Assembly (NCBI RefSeq): GCF_002532045.1
Contig: NZ_NWTG01000022.1
Span: forward strand, 57,507 to 121,506
Direction: 5' to 3'
Origin: Bradyrhizobium sp. C9
GTDB lineage: Bacteria > Pseudomonadota > Alphaproteobacteria > Rhizobiales > Xanthobacteraceae
Length of the DNA: 64,000 nucleotides
The notes below the pieces were generated by a model, which searched no databases, was not told where the DNA came from, and saw nothing but the letters and a program-made list of their open reading frames with translations. The first letter of the stretch is position 1. Every line of letters starts with the position of its first letter. Shown piece by piece: positions 1 through 8,780 of the stretch. Made by a program: the position numbers and the translations under genes.

Positions 1-366
1 CGCCTTCTCGCGCAGCTGCTGGGTGCCCTGCCAGTCGATGTCGAACAGCACGTCCTGCCCGGCCGCGAGCGCGGCCTCGACCGGCGCGCGCGGCGTGCCG
101 TAGCGGTTGTCGAACACGGTGGCCCATTCCAGCAGCTCGCCCTGCTTGGCCATCGCCTCGAACTTGGTCTTGTCGACGAAGAAATAATCACGGCCCTCGA
201 CCTCGCCCGGCCGCTTCGGCCGCGTGGTCGCCGACACCGACATCCTCAGCCCCGGCATGCGGTCGATCAGCATGCGCGACAGCGTCGTCTTGCCGGCGCC
301 CGAAGGCGAGGACAGGACGAACATCAGTCCGCGCCGCTCAACGCCGTCAAAACCCTGCGCCGTCAT
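1..366 (-). CDS. gmk: Guanylate kinase (3' part cut by window edge)
   Basis: This is the N-terminal part of guanylate kinase, which phosphorylates GMP to GDP in the cytoplasm. Reading from the ATG at 366, the product starts MTAQGFDGVERRGLMFVLSS and runs straight into a P-loop, SSPSGAGKTTLSR, at about residues 19-31. The GMP-binding segment SATTRPKRPGEVEGRDYFFV follows, and both are typical of the family. About 122 codons are visible; the rest lies before position 1. The start lies only three bases after the yicC stop codon, so the two genes are almost certainly co-transcribed. Confidence 0.95.
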   Translation of the reverse strand, partial: MTAQGFDGVERRGLMFVLSSPSGAGKTTLSRMLIDRMPGLRMSVSATTRPKRPGEVEGRDYFFVDKTKFEAMAKQGELLEWATVFDNRYGTPRAPVEAALAAGQDVLFDIDWQGTQQLREKA

Positions 367-369
367 CGT

Positions 370-1257
370 TCACTCCAGATTTTGGACCTGCTCGCGGAAC
401 TGCTCGACCACGTTCTTCATTTCAAGCCCGGTGTTGGTCAGCTCGACGTCGTTCGACTTCGAGCAGCATGTGTTGACCTCGCGATTGAACTCCTGGGCGA
501 GGAAGTCGAGCCGCCGCCCGACCGGTCCGCCCTTGCCGATCATTTCGCGCGCCTGGCCGATGTGCGAGGCGATGCGGTCGAGCTCCTCGCGGATATCGGC
601 CTTGGTGGCGATCAGGATCGCCTCCTGGCTCAGCCGGTCGGCATCGAAGCGATCGGAAGTCTCCAGCAATGCTGCGATCTGCTCGGCAAGCCGCGCCTTG
701 ATCGCCTCGGGCTTGCGGCCGGGCGCCGTCTCGGCGCGCTTCGCAAGCCGCTCGATCTCGTCCATCCGTTGCATCAGGATCTGGCCCAGCGCATCGCCCT
801 CACGGCGGCGCATCTCGACGAGGCTGCCGAGCGCCTGCTCGAAGGCCTTCGCTGCCGCCTCGCGCGCCGCCTTGTCCTCGTCCTCATCGCTCGCAGGCTC
901 AACCACCTCGATGACGCCCTTGATGCCGAGCAATCCGTCGATGCTCGGCGCCACCGCGTCGATCCGTTGCGCGAGCTCACCTGCGACCTTCACGACCGCG
1001 GCCAGCACGTCCTCATTGATCCGGATGGTCTGCGCCGCATCGGTGCGCTTGACGCTGAGATTGGCGTAGACCGTGCCGCGCGACAGCAACTCGCCGGCCC
1101 GCTTCTTGGCGAGGGCTTCCAGTTCGTCCCAACCCGGCGGCAGCCGCAACCGCAGGTCAAAGCCCTTGGCGTTGACCGACTTCAGCTCCCACTCGAACGT
1201 ATAGGGACCGCTCGCGCCATGGCTTCGGGCAAAGCCGGTCATGCTCGATAGCGCCAT
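370..1257 (-). CDS. yicC: YicC family endoribonuclease-like protein
   Basis: The product (295 aa) starts MALSSMTGFARSHG, the invariant N-terminus of YicC/YloC proteins, and ends with the family signature around EFNREVNTCCSKSND...LEMKNVVEQFREQVQNLE. E. coli YicC is reported to be an RNase that acts on RNA; the physiological role in alphaproteobacteria is not settled. The length is normal for the family. It is followed after 3 nt by gmk, and the yicC-gmk order is conserved in many proteobacteria. The start is the ATG at 1257, which begins the conserved motif directly. Confidence 0.93.
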   Translation of the reverse strand: MALSSMTGFARSHGASGPYTFEWELKSVNAKGFDLRLRLPPGWDELEALAKKRAGELLSRGTVYANLSVKRTDAAQTIRINEDVLAAVVKVAGELAQRIDAVAPSIDGLLGIKGVIEVVEPASDEDEDKAAREAAAKAFEQALGSLVEMRRREGDALGQILMQRMDEIERLAKRAETAPGRKPEAIKARLAEQIAALLETSDRFDADRLSQEAILIATKADIREELDRIASHIGQAREMIGKGGPVGRRLDFLAQEFNREVNTCCSKSNDVELTNTGLEMKNVVEQFREQVQNLE

Positions 1258-1389
1258 CGCGTGAAACTCTCCAACAGAAGGATATGGGACTCACCCGGAG
1301 ACGACGAGACTCCTGGGCAGCCGATGCAACTTTAGAACGGATTCCGTGAAAGTGGAATTACGTCCACCCTCGGGAAATGCAGAGCTACG

Positions 1390-1475
1390 GCATGGTCCGG
1401 AAAAGCGTGAAGCGGACTTCCGAAAGACCATGCTCGAACAAGAAGCTAAAGCGCGATGATCGCATCGCGCTTTAG
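1390..1475. repeat. Palindromic repeat, family A copy 1
   Basis: Two modules lie next to each other. An imperfect hairpin is bounded by GCATGGTC (1390-1397) and GACCATGC (1426-1433). A 13-bp stem CTAAAGCGCGATG (1446-1458) pairs with 1463-1475 across a 4-nt loop. The same two modules occur in the opposite order at 38594-38722. The right stem includes the mltG stop codon (TAA at 1474-1472), so it could also act as the mltG terminator. Dispersed palindromes of this type are typical of Bradyrhizobium-like genomes. Confidence 0.75.
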
Positions 1476-2731
1476 CGCTGCACGACGGGCGGCGAAACGG
1501 TCTGCTGGGCCGCGCCCTGGCGACCGCTGCGCGGCGGCTTCTTCTGATTGGTGGGCTTCGGCGGCGTAGCCGCCGTGGGATTGGTGTCGGCCGCGCCGGG
1601 CGCCGCGGCGGCAGGCGCAGGATCATCGGCCGGCTCGACGGTGTCGTTCTGGATCTGCTTTTCCGACGCGCGCAGCTTGGCAACGTTCTTGGCGTGCTGA
1701 TCGTAGGTTTCGGTAAAGGCGTGGCCGCCGGTTCCGTCTGCAACGAAGAACAGGTCGCGGGTGCGCGCCGGATTGGCGGTCGCCTCCAGCGAGGCGCGGC
1801 CGGGATTGGCGATCGGTCCCGGCGGCAGGCCGTCGATCACATAGGTGTTGTAGGGCGACGGCTGGGTGATCTCGCTGCGCTTGATCGGACGCCCCAGCGT
1901 TCCCTTGCCGCCCACCAGTCCGTAGATGATGGTCGGGTCGGACTGCAGCTTCATCCTCTGCCGCAGGCGGTTGACGAACACGGCGGCGACGCGGCTGCGC
2001 TCGTCGGCGCGGCCGGTTTCCTTCTCGACGATCGAGGCCAGCGTCACCAGCTGGTCCGGCGATTTCAACGGCGAATCGGTGTTGCGGCGTTCCCAGATCT
2101 CCGCGAGCACGCGCTTCTGCGCCTGCTGCAAGCGCTGGATCACCTGGTCGCGCGTGGTGCCGCGGGGGAATTTGTAGGTCTCCGGCAACAGCGTGCCCTC
2201 GCGCGGGATCTCGCGCACCGAGCCGGTGAAGATGTCGTTGTCGGAGAGCCGCGTCACGATCTGCTCCGAGGTCAGACCTTCCGGGATCGTGATGGCGTGC
2301 TGCACCACCTTGCCGTCGACGATGGTGGCGATGACGTCGCGCAGGCTGGCATTCTTCTGGAACGAATATTCGCCGGGCTTGAGGTCGGAGCTCGCCTTCA
2401 GCGCAAACACGCTGCCGATGAAGACCCACGGATTGACGTTGATCACGCCCTCGCGCGACAGCACGTCGGCGATGTCGCGCTTGCCGGCGCGCGCAGGGAT
2501 GTTGACGATCTTGTCTTCCTGCAGCGGCCCCGGGGATTCCAGCGTCTGCTTGCCGTAGTAGTAGGTCGCGCCGGCCCCGATCATCAGGATGATCAGGATG
2601 GTGAAGATGGCATTGCCGACGATCACGAAGGGATTGCGGGCGCGATCCGAACGCTTGGGCGGCGGCGGAACCTGTTCGGGCTCCAGCGCCGCACGTGGAC
2701 TCCTCGGTGAAATGGGCGGCCTCTCACTCAT
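1472..2731 (-). CDS. mltG: Endolytic murein transglycosylase MltG (YceG)
   Basis: This is an inner-membrane lytic transglycosylase that cleaves nascent peptidoglycan strands and sets glycan length. The product (419 aa) has a proline-rich cytoplasmic N-terminus, one membrane helix (about residues 35-57), and a periplasmic YceG domain. The catalytic signature LASIVEKETG lies at residues 231-240. Further motifs DPTIIYG and GLPPGPIANPG are present. The C-terminal tail of about 60 residues is Ala/Pro-rich and looks dispensable. It lies downstream of fabF on the same strand, the usual fab-mltG arrangement. Its stop codon lies inside a palindromic repeat. Confidence 0.95.
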   Translation of the reverse strand: MSERPPISPRSPRAALEPEQVPPPPKRSDRARNPFVIVGNAIFTILIILMIGAGATYYYGKQTLESPGPLQEDKIVNIPARAGKRDIADVLSREGVINVNPWVFIGSVFALKASSDLKPGEYSFQKNASLRDVIATIVDGKVVQHAITIPEGLTSEQIVTRLSDNDIFTGSVREIPREGTLLPETYKFPRGTTRDQVIQRLQQAQKRVLAEIWERRNTDSPLKSPDQLVTLASIVEKETGRADERSRVAAVFVNRLRQRMKLQSDPTIIYGLVGGKGTLGRPIKRSEITQPSPYNTYVIDGLPPGPIANPGRASLEATANPARTRDLFFVADGTGGHAFTETYDQHAKNVAKLRASEKQIQNDTVEPADDPAPAAAAPGAADTNPTAATPPKPTNQKKPPRSGRQGAAQQTVSPPVVQR

Positions 2732-2857
2732 CGATGCAAACCAATATCCTGCCGGTTGAATCGTGGCCGGACAAACCCCTGCCCTGCCAATAGCATACGC
2801 CCGCTATTAGGAGTCACCGCGGAATACGGCAAAACGGTGGACTAGTTCTAAAGACTA

Positions 2858-4123
2858 CTAATTGGTCACGCGCTGCACGATCACGGAGGCGTTTGTGCCG
2901 CCGAAACCGAAGGAATTGGACAGCGCCACATTCACGTCACGCTTGCGCGACGTATGCGGCACAAGATCGATTGCCGTCTGCACCGACGGATTGTCGAGAT
3001 TGATGGTTGGCGGCACCACGTTATCGCGAATCGCCAGCACCGCGAAAATCGCCTCGATCGCACCGGCCGCACCAAGCAGATGTCCGGTCGCCGACTTGGT
3101 CGACGACATCGAAACCTTCGAAGCCGCATTGCCGAGCAGACGCTCGACCGCGCCGAGCTCGATCTCGTCGCCGACCAGCGTCGAGGTGCCGTGCGCATTG
3201 ATGTAGTCGAGATCGGATGCAACGAGGCCGGCGCGCTTCAGCGCCATGCTCATGCTGCGAAAGCCGCCATTGCCGTCCGGCGGCGGCGAGGTGATGTGGA
3301 AGGCATCGCCCGACAGGCCGTAGCCGGTGACCTCGGCGTAGATCTTCGCGCCACGCTGTTTGGCGTGCTCGTACTCCTCGAGCACCAGGACGCCGGCGCC
3401 CTCACCCATCACGAAGCCGTCGCGGTCCTTGTCGTAGGGCCGCGACGCCTTTTCCGGCGTGTCGTTGAAGCCGGTGGACAGTGCGCGCGCCGCGCAGAAG
3501 CCAGCGATGCCGATGCGGGAGATCGGCGATTCGGCACCGCCCGCGAGCATCACCTCGGCGTCGCCGAGCGCGATCAGCCGCGCTGCGTCACCGACCGCGT
3601 GCGCGCCGGTCGAGCACGCCGTGACGACCGCATGATTGGGCCCTTTCAGGCCGTGCTCGATCGAAACGTAGCCGGACGCCAGATTGATCAGGCGGCCAGG
3701 AATGAAGAAGGGAGAAATCCGGCGCGGTCCGCGTTCCTTCAGCAGCACCGCGGTCTCGGCAATGCCGGTGAGGCCGCCGATACCGGAGCCGATCATCGTG
3801 CCGGTCGCGAACTGGTCCTCATCGGACTTCGGATGCCAGTCGGCATCGTCGAGCGCCTGCCTGGCCGCGCACATCGCATAGAGGATGAAGTCATCGACCT
3901 TGCGCTGGTCCTTCGGCTCCATCCACTGATCGGGATTGAAGGTGCCGCCCGAGCCATCGCCGCGCGGAATGTAGCAGGCGACCTGGCTCGGCAGGTCGGA
4001 CACCTCGAACGTGTCGATCTTCTTGCCACCGCTATCGCCGGCGAGGATACGCGCCCAAGTTGCGTCAACGCCGCAGCCGAGCGGTGTAACCATGCCCAGC
4101 CCCGTGACGACAACCCGTCTCAT
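2858..4123 (-). CDS. fabF: 3-oxoacyl-[ACP] synthase II
   Basis: FabF elongates acyl chains in type II fatty-acid synthesis by condensing malonyl-ACP with acyl-ACP. The product (421 aa) has the full thiolase-fold triad: Cys170 in VVTACSTGAH, His311 in INAHGTSTLVGD, and His348 in SATGHLLGAAGA. Glycine-rich GFGGTNAS is at the C-terminus. Length and start (MRRVVVTGLGMVTPLG) are standard. It follows acpP by about 96 nt on the same strand, with a hairpin in between, so part of its transcription may be read-through from acpP. Confidence 0.97.
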   Translation of the reverse strand: MRRVVVTGLGMVTPLGCGVDATWARILAGDSGGKKIDTFEVSDLPSQVACYIPRGDGSGGTFNPDQWMEPKDQRKVDDFILYAMCAARQALDDADWHPKSDEDQFATGTMIGSGIGGLTGIAETAVLLKERGPRRISPFFIPGRLINLASGYVSIEHGLKGPNHAVVTACSTGAHAVGDAARLIALGDAEVMLAGGAESPISRIGIAGFCAARALSTGFNDTPEKASRPYDKDRDGFVMGEGAGVLVLEEYEHAKQRGAKIYAEVTGYGLSGDAFHITSPPPDGNGGFRSMSMALKRAGLVASDLDYINAHGTSTLVGDEIELGAVERLLGNAASKVSMSSTKSATGHLLGAAGAIEAIFAVLAIRDNVVPPTINLDNPSVQTAIDLVPHTSRKRDVNVALSNSFGFGGTNASVIVQRVTN

Positions 4124-4164
4124 TTCAACGTCTCCGGCCAGTAATGCGCGGCTGATAATAAGAA

Positions 4165-4197
4165 GCCGGGGGACCGCTTGATAACGGTCCGTCCGGC
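4165..4197 (-). terminator. Hairpin between acpP and fabF
   Basis: GGACCG (4171-4176) pairs with CGGTCC (4185-4190) around an 8-nt loop. An outer arm GCCGG (4165-4169) pairs with CCGGC (4193-4197), with small internal bulges. There is no long T tract. It could attenuate transcription after acpP, which is usually needed in excess over fabF, or it could be an mRNA 3' stabiliser. The function is inference. Confidence 0.45.
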
Positions 4198-4219
4198 CCC
4201 GTCAACTTCGCGATCGGCG

Positions 4220-4459
4220 TCAGCTCTTCGCGTTCTTCTCGAGAAACTTGGTCGCGTCGCCCACGGTCAGAATCGTCTCCGCGGCGTCGTCGGGAATCTC
4301 ACAACCGAATTCTTCTTCGAAAGCCATCACGAGCTCGACCGTGTCGAGGCTGTCGGCGCCGAGGTCATCGATGAAGCTCGCGCTATCGATCACCTTCTCG
4401 GGTTCGACACCAAGGTGCTCGACCACAATCTTCTTAACCCGCTCGCCAATCTCACTCAT
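4220..4459 (-). CDS. acpP: Acyl carrier protein
   Basis: This 79-aa acidic protein carries growing acyl chains on phosphopantetheine. The attachment serine is Ser37 in the invariant GADSLDTVELVMAFEEEF motif (residues 34-51). Start MSEIGERVKKIVVEHLGV is standard. It lies between fabG and fabF, as in most proteobacteria. The 289 bases upstream (4460-4748) separate it from fabG and probably contain its own promoter, although I could not assign one with confidence. Confidence 0.98.
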   Translation of the reverse strand: MSEIGERVKKIVVEHLGVEPEKVIDSASFIDDLGADSLDTVELVMAFEEEFGCEIPDDAAETILTVGDATKFLEKNAKS

Positions 4460-4748
4460 CGTTCAACCTCGTTGTTCCATTGGACCCGACCCCAAGACGA
4501 TACGAGCCATCGTGGTCGTCTCGATTACTCAGTCGCGCATAGTCTTGATTCGGCCCGGTCGTAGCCGATTAAAGCCCCGGCGAACGGCAGGCGTCGCCAC
4601 GCCAATATACAGGGTTTCAAAATCCTGCAATGGCGTTCTTTGCCCATCCATGGGGGGTTCAGCTATCATACTTCCAAAGCCTTGACTACACGCCTGAACC
4701 GGCTCCCGAAAACGGCTTTTCGCCGCATTGCGAGAGCCAGCAACCAGC

Positions 4749-5486
4749 TCAAATCATCGCCATCCCGCCGTTGACGTGAATCGTCTGCCCGGTGACGTAA
4801 GCGGCCTCGTTGGAGGCCAGATAGACGGCTGCCGCAGCGATATCCTCGGGCGTTCCGAGCCGCGCCGCAGGAACCTTCGCCAGGATGGTTTCGCGCTGCT
4901 TGTCGTTGAGCGCATCGGTCATCGGCGTCTTGATGAAGCCCGGCGCGATGCAGTTCGCGGTCACGCCGCGCTTGGCGTATTCGGCGCCCAGCGTCTTGAT
5001 CAGGCCGATGATGCCGGCCTTCGACGCGGTGTAGTTGCCCTGCCCCGGATTGCCGGTGACGCCGACGATCGAGGTGATGGCGATGATGCGGCCGAAGCGC
5101 TTGCGCATCATCAATTTGGTCGCCGCGCGCGCCAGGCGGAATGTCGCGGTCAGGTTGACCGCAATCACCTCGTCCCAATCTTCGTCGCGCAGCTGCACGA
5201 ACAGGTTGTCGCGGGTGATGCCGGCATTCGCGATCAGGATGTCGACCTGCCCCATCGCGGCTTCCGCCGCCGGCACCAGCGCCTCGACGTCATCCTTGCT
5301 GGAGAGATTGCACGGCAGCACGTGAACGCGCTCGCCGAGCTTGGCAGCGAAGCTGTCCAGCACCTCGCGCCGCGTGCCCGAAATCGCGACCGTCGCGCCC
5401 TGCGCATGCAGCGCCTGCGCGATCGCGCCGCCGATGCCGCCGGTTGCACCCGTCACGAGCGCCGTCTTGCCAGTCAGATCAAACAT
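4749..5486 (-). CDS. fabG: 3-oxoacyl-[ACP] reductase
   Basis: This NADPH-dependent SDR reduces 3-oxoacyl-ACP in fatty-acid elongation. The product (245 aa) has the nucleotide-binding motif TGATGGIG (residues 12-19), NAG at 87-89, catalytic Ser139, and Tyr152/Lys156 in NYTASKAG. The C-terminus GGMAMI is the normal FabG ending. It lies 21 nt downstream of fabD on the same strand, so the two are probably one transcription unit. Confidence 0.97.
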   Translation of the reverse strand: MFDLTGKTALVTGATGGIGGAIAQALHAQGATVAISGTRREVLDSFAAKLGERVHVLPCNLSSKDDVEALVPAAEAAMGQVDILIANAGITRDNLFVQLRDEDWDEVIAVNLTATFRLARAATKLMMRKRFGRIIAITSIVGVTGNPGQGNYTASKAGIIGLIKTLGAEYAKRGVTANCIAPGFIKTPMTDALNDKQRETILAKVPAARLGTPEDIAAAAVYLASNEAAYVTGQTIHVNGGMAMI

Positions 5487-5507
5487 CGAATTCTCCTTCC
5501 GGCTGCT

Positions 5508-6461
5508 TTAGGCCGAAGCTGCCAGCGCATCCTTGGCTGCAGCGATATCGTTCGGGCCGCCCACGGATACGCCGACCGCGCCATCGGCGATGCGCTTGAC
5601 GAGGCCGCTCAGCACCTTGCCGGCGCCGATCTCGAAGAACCGCGTCACGCCCAGGCCTGCCATATAGGCAACCGACTCGCGCCAGCGAACCGTCCCCGTG
5701 ACCTGTTCGACCAGGCGGCGGCGGATCTCGTCGGGATCGGTAATGGCGGACGCCAGCACGTTGCAGACCAGCGGCGCCGCGGGCGCCTTGATGGTAACGC
5801 CGGCCAGCGCCTCGGCCATCGCGTCGGCCGCCGGCTGCATCAGCTTGCAGTGGAACGGCGCCGACACCGGCAGCAGCATGGCGCGTTTTGCCCCCTTGGT
5901 CTTCGCGATTTCGACCGCACGATCGACGGCGGCCTTGTCGCCGGAGACCACCACCTGGCCGCCGCCATTGTCGTTGGCGGCCTGGCAGACCTGGCCCTGT
6001 GCCGCCTCATTGGCGACCGCGACCGCGGCCTCGTAATCGAGCCCGAGCAGCGCCGCCATCGCACCGGCGCCGACCGGCACCGCCTTCTGCATGGCAAGCC
6101 CGCGGGTCCGCAGCAGCCGCGCGGTGTCGCTGACGGTCAGGCTGCCGGCCGCGGCCAGCGCCGAATACTCGCCGAGCGAGTGCCCGGCAACGAAGGCCGC
6201 GTTGCGGCCGACCGAGAAGCCGGCCTCGCTCTCGAGCACACGCAAGGTGGCGATCGACACCGCCATCAGGGCCGGCTGGGCATTTTCCGTCAGCTGCAAT
6301 GTCTCGCCCGGACCATCCCAGATGATCGCGGTCAGTTTCTCGCCCAGCGCGGAATCGACCTCGTCGAACACGGCTTTCGCAACCGGAAAGGCGTCGGCCA
6401 GGGCCTTGCCCATGCCAACCGCCTGCGAGCCCTGCCCCGGAAATGTGAATGCTGCCGTCAT
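5508..6461 (-). CDS. fabD: Malonyl-CoA:ACP transacylase
   Basis: FabD loads malonate from CoA onto ACP. The product (317 aa) begins with the FPGQGSQAVGMG motif (residues 7-18), has the active-site nucleophile Ser95 in GHSLGEYSAL, and His204 in SAPFHCKLM. Length is normal. It is the first gene of the minus-strand fabD-fabG unit. The 220 bases upstream (6462-6681) hold no visible gene. Confidence 0.97.
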   Translation of the reverse strand: MTAAFTFPGQGSQAVGMGKALADAFPVAKAVFDEVDSALGEKLTAIIWDGPGETLQLTENAQPALMAVSIATLRVLESEAGFSVGRNAAFVAGHSLGEYSALAAAGSLTVSDTARLLRTRGLAMQKAVPVGAGAMAALLGLDYEAAVAVANEAAQGQVCQAANDNGGGQVVVSGDKAAVDRAVEIAKTKGAKRAMLLPVSAPFHCKLMQPAADAMAEALAGVTIKAPAAPLVCNVLASAITDPDEIRRRLVEQVTGTVRWRESVAYMAGLGVTRFFEIGAGKVLSGLVKRIADGAVGVSVGGPNDIAAAKDALAASA

Positions 6462-6681
6462 CGGCGCTCCCTACCTTGTTGAGCGTGATCCCCGCGCAAG
6501 CGCCGCGCCTGCCGCAGGGGAAAACGGTATCCCGTCGCGCGAAACGCGCCACAGCGGGTCCAGACCAATTCCCTGCAACCAAATCTTGCAGCCGGCCTCG
6601 GACCGGGCCGTAAGACACTGATGGGGGGCGCGATGTCAAGCCGCGCGCGCGGAACCCTGGGGACGCCAGGGCCGTCCCGGC

Positions 6682-7707
6682 CTAGAATCCGCCGGCATTC
6701 TGGTCGGCGTTAACCTCGGCGCCGGCCCGCGCCCGGCGCGCGCTGTTGACCAATTGGCCCGGGCGGTCTTCCCGATTGGGCTTGGCGGTCGCCAGCCGCA
6801 GCACCGCGGCGTAGCCCGGCTGGACTTCCATCCGGTCGGCGTAGCGGCTCTCGCTCAGGATGCGGTGGACCCGCGGCAGGTTGTAACAAGGCACGTAGAA
6901 CAGCAGATGATGCTCGAGGTGGTAGTTCACGTAGTACGGCGCGATGAACAGCCGCTCGAGGACGTTGGCCCGCGTGGTGCGGGTGTTGCGCAAGGGGTCG
7001 GCGCTGTCGGGCACGACGGCATGTTCGGCGATGTTGCGGATCCGCGTGATCACCATCATCCAGGTCAAGAGCGGCACCAGCCACAACAGCGGATAGGCCC
7101 ACCACACGTCGGCAGCGGCGAGCCCTGCGAACAGCAACGCGTTGGTGACGCATTGCGGCCCGAGCTTCTGCCAGAAATTGGCGGCGCGCCGCGATAGTGG
7201 CCAGTCTTTCGGTCCGATCGCATTGAGCAGCTGCGCCTTGCGCTGCTGGTAGCCGGTCTGCCCGGTGATATCGCGGAGGAACTTCCGGCGGTAGCTCATC
7301 TTCGTGATCGGAAACGGCGCCGACAGCACGAGGTCCGGATCGTCCTCCTGCTGCGTCCTTGCATGATGCTGCAGATGATAGCGGCGATAGCCGCGGGTTT
7401 CCGCGAAGATCGGATAGGCGCAGAACCACTGGCTCAGCGTGAGATTGGTGTTCTCGTTCGCCGACAGACAGCCATGCGCACCGTCATGCATCAGGATGGC
7501 GAGCCCGAGCTGGCGCGAGCCGATGATCGCGACCGCAAGCAGATAGGTCAGCGGATTGGGCCACCATGCGACCAGCGCGATCGCGCCCAGGATCAGCGCC
7601 CAGGCGTGCACGATCAGGGCTGCGCCCTTCCACGTCGTGCGCTCCCGCACAGCCACCAGTTCGTCCTCGGTGAGGAAATCGCGGGCACGCATGCGTAGTG
7701 CGGTCAT
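6682..7707 (-). CDS. Membrane fatty-acid desaturase (three histidine boxes)
   Basis: This is an integral-membrane di-iron desaturase or hydroxylase (341 aa). Three histidine clusters are visible: HDGAH at residues 74-78, HLQHH at 111-115, and HLEHH at 263-267, with an additional His in RNIAEHA near 229. At least four hydrophobic segments surround them (about residues 30-50, 52-72, 185-205, 205-222). The substrate cannot be told from sequence; fatty acyl lipids are likely given the neighbouring fab genes, but a carotenoid or alkane substrate is possible. It overlaps the upstream TetR gene by 4 nt (ATGA), so it is translationally coupled and probably controlled by that regulator. Confidence 0.85.
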   Translation of the reverse strand: MTALRMRARDFLTEDELVAVRERTTWKGAALIVHAWALILGAIALVAWWPNPLTYLLAVAIIGSRQLGLAILMHDGAHGCLSANENTNLTLSQWFCAYPIFAETRGYRRYHLQHHARTQQEDDPDLVLSAPFPITKMSYRRKFLRDITGQTGYQQRKAQLLNAIGPKDWPLSRRAANFWQKLGPQCVTNALLFAGLAAADVWWAYPLLWLVPLLTWMMVITRIRNIAEHAVVPDSADPLRNTRTTRANVLERLFIAPYYVNYHLEHHLLFYVPCYNLPRVHRILSESRYADRMEVQPGYAAVLRLATAKPNREDRPGQLVNSARRARAGAEVNADQNAGGF

Positions 7708-8414
7708 GAGCTGATCTCCCCGTCCGTTGAGGATGAAGTGTCGCGATCGCCGACCAGGCGCAGCCGCGATCCATCATTCGTCGATGGCGATGTCGCCTGC
7801 TCGCCGAGCGCGCGCAGCAATTCGCGGCACATCTCCTCGGCGCCACGCCCCATCGCAAAGCCCTCGACGATTACGCCGATCGCAATCGCCCAGAAGCGCC
7901 GCGAGCTCTCCTCGGGCGCGCGCAGCGAGCGCCAGCCGTGCCGCTCGACCTGGCCGGCATAGGCGCGCGCGCCTTCGCTGTGCAGGCGCTCGATGGTGCG
8001 CTCGACCAAGGGCGCGAGATCCTGCCGGCGCCGCGTCAAGGTCAGGGCCTCGGCGAAGAAGGCGACCGTATCGGTCGCGGTCACGGTCTCGGCCAAGGCA
8101 CGGGTGTAATCGCGTGGCGTGTGGGCCTTCAGGGCGGCCTGCTCGGTCGCGCGCGCGAGGTAAAGCATGTCACGGCTGGCGGCTTCGACGAACAGCGCTT
8201 CCTTGGTGCGGAAGTAATAGGTGATCTGGCTCGGAAAGGCGTCCGCCGCCGCGGCAATGTCGGAGATCAACGTGCCCGAGAGCCCACGCTCCTTGAACAG
8301 GCGGCTGGCGGCATCGAGCAGCAACGAGCGCATCTTGCGCCCCGCCGACCGAGTCGCGCGGACGGCGTGCTTCGGATCGGGCGCAGGCATGCCGCTGGCG
8401 GTCTCCGAACCCAT
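7704..8414 (-). CDS. TetR/AcrR family regulator of the desaturase
   Basis: The product (236 aa) has a TetR helix-turn-helix at about residues 30-75 (LLDAASRLFKERGLSGTLIS followed by DIAAAADAFPSQITYYFRTK). The C-terminal ligand domain is divergent. It is the first gene of a two-gene operon with the overlapping desaturase. A perfect palindrome lies 22 nt upstream of the ATG at 8414, which makes autorepression plausible. A good ribosome-binding site (gggagggtga) precedes the ATG. The inducer may be a fatty acid or acyl-CoA; this is inference from context only. Confidence 0.85.
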   Translation of the reverse strand: MGSETASGMPAPDPKHAVRATRSAGRKMRSLLLDAASRLFKERGLSGTLISDIAAAADAFPSQITYYFRTKEALFVEAASRDMLYLARATEQAALKAHTPRDYTRALAETVTATDTVAFFAEALTLTRRRQDLAPLVERTIERLHSEGARAYAGQVERHGWRSLRAPEESSRRFWAIAIGVIVEGFAMGRGAEEMCRELLRALGEQATSPSTNDGSRLRLVGDRDTSSSTDGEISS

Positions 8415-8435
8415 CGATCACCCTCCCGTGAGATA

Positions 8436-8452
8436 TTTGTATGATATACAAA
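8436..8452. promoter_or_regulatory. Putative TetR operator upstream of the regulator-desaturase operon
   Basis: TTTGTATGATATACAAA is a perfect palindrome with 7-bp arms and a 3-nt spacer. It lies between the start of the TetR gene and the divergent rpsF leader. Size and location fit a TetR-family autoregulatory operator. Confidence 0.6.
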
Positions 8453-8550
8453 CAAAGAAATCAACACGGAACTGCGCGAAGTTGCGCCGAACGGCCGGGA
8501 CGGCTACGCCCCCCTCGCAAATCCGGGGGCCAAGACCCCTCTGCGGACCC

Positions 8551-8578
8551 TTGCCTTTGCAGCCAAAATCCGTATAAA
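8551..8578 (+). promoter_or_regulatory. Candidate promoter of the rpsF operon
   Basis: TTGCCT (8551-8556) and TATAAA (8573-8578) are spaced by 16 nt, close to the housekeeping sigma consensus. Transcription would start near 8585, giving a leader of nearly 200 nt before rpsF. The interval 8415-8780 has no gene. It holds the TetR operator, this promoter and a 14-bp tandem repeat. Confidence 0.45.
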
Positions 8579-8640
8579 GCGCGCCATTCGTGGGCTCCGG
8601 CCGGGAGCTGAACGGACGGTCTCAGCAAATTCACCCTTTC

Positions 8641-8668
8641 ATTTTGATGTGGCGATTTTGATGTGGCA
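8641..8668. repeat. Tandem 14-bp direct repeat in the rpsF leader
   Basis: ATTTTGATGTGGCG is followed at once by ATTTTGATGTGGCA, 13 of 14 identical. It lies within the presumed untranslated leader of rpsF, about 110 nt before the start codon. Confidence 0.6.
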
Positions 8669-8780
8669 GGGCCAGTCGGCCCGTCGTCCCGTGCTCCCGC
8701 CTTCTGAGCAGCTCGAGTCCTTTCCGAAGGTCTCGAAGGGCTTGTCGCCGGAATCCACGCCAACACAGGAAAGGACAACC

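Noticed and set aside
4728..6482. Long plus-strand open frame opposite fabG and fabD
   Set aside because: Antisense of two conserved fatty-acid genes, with no recognisable motif.
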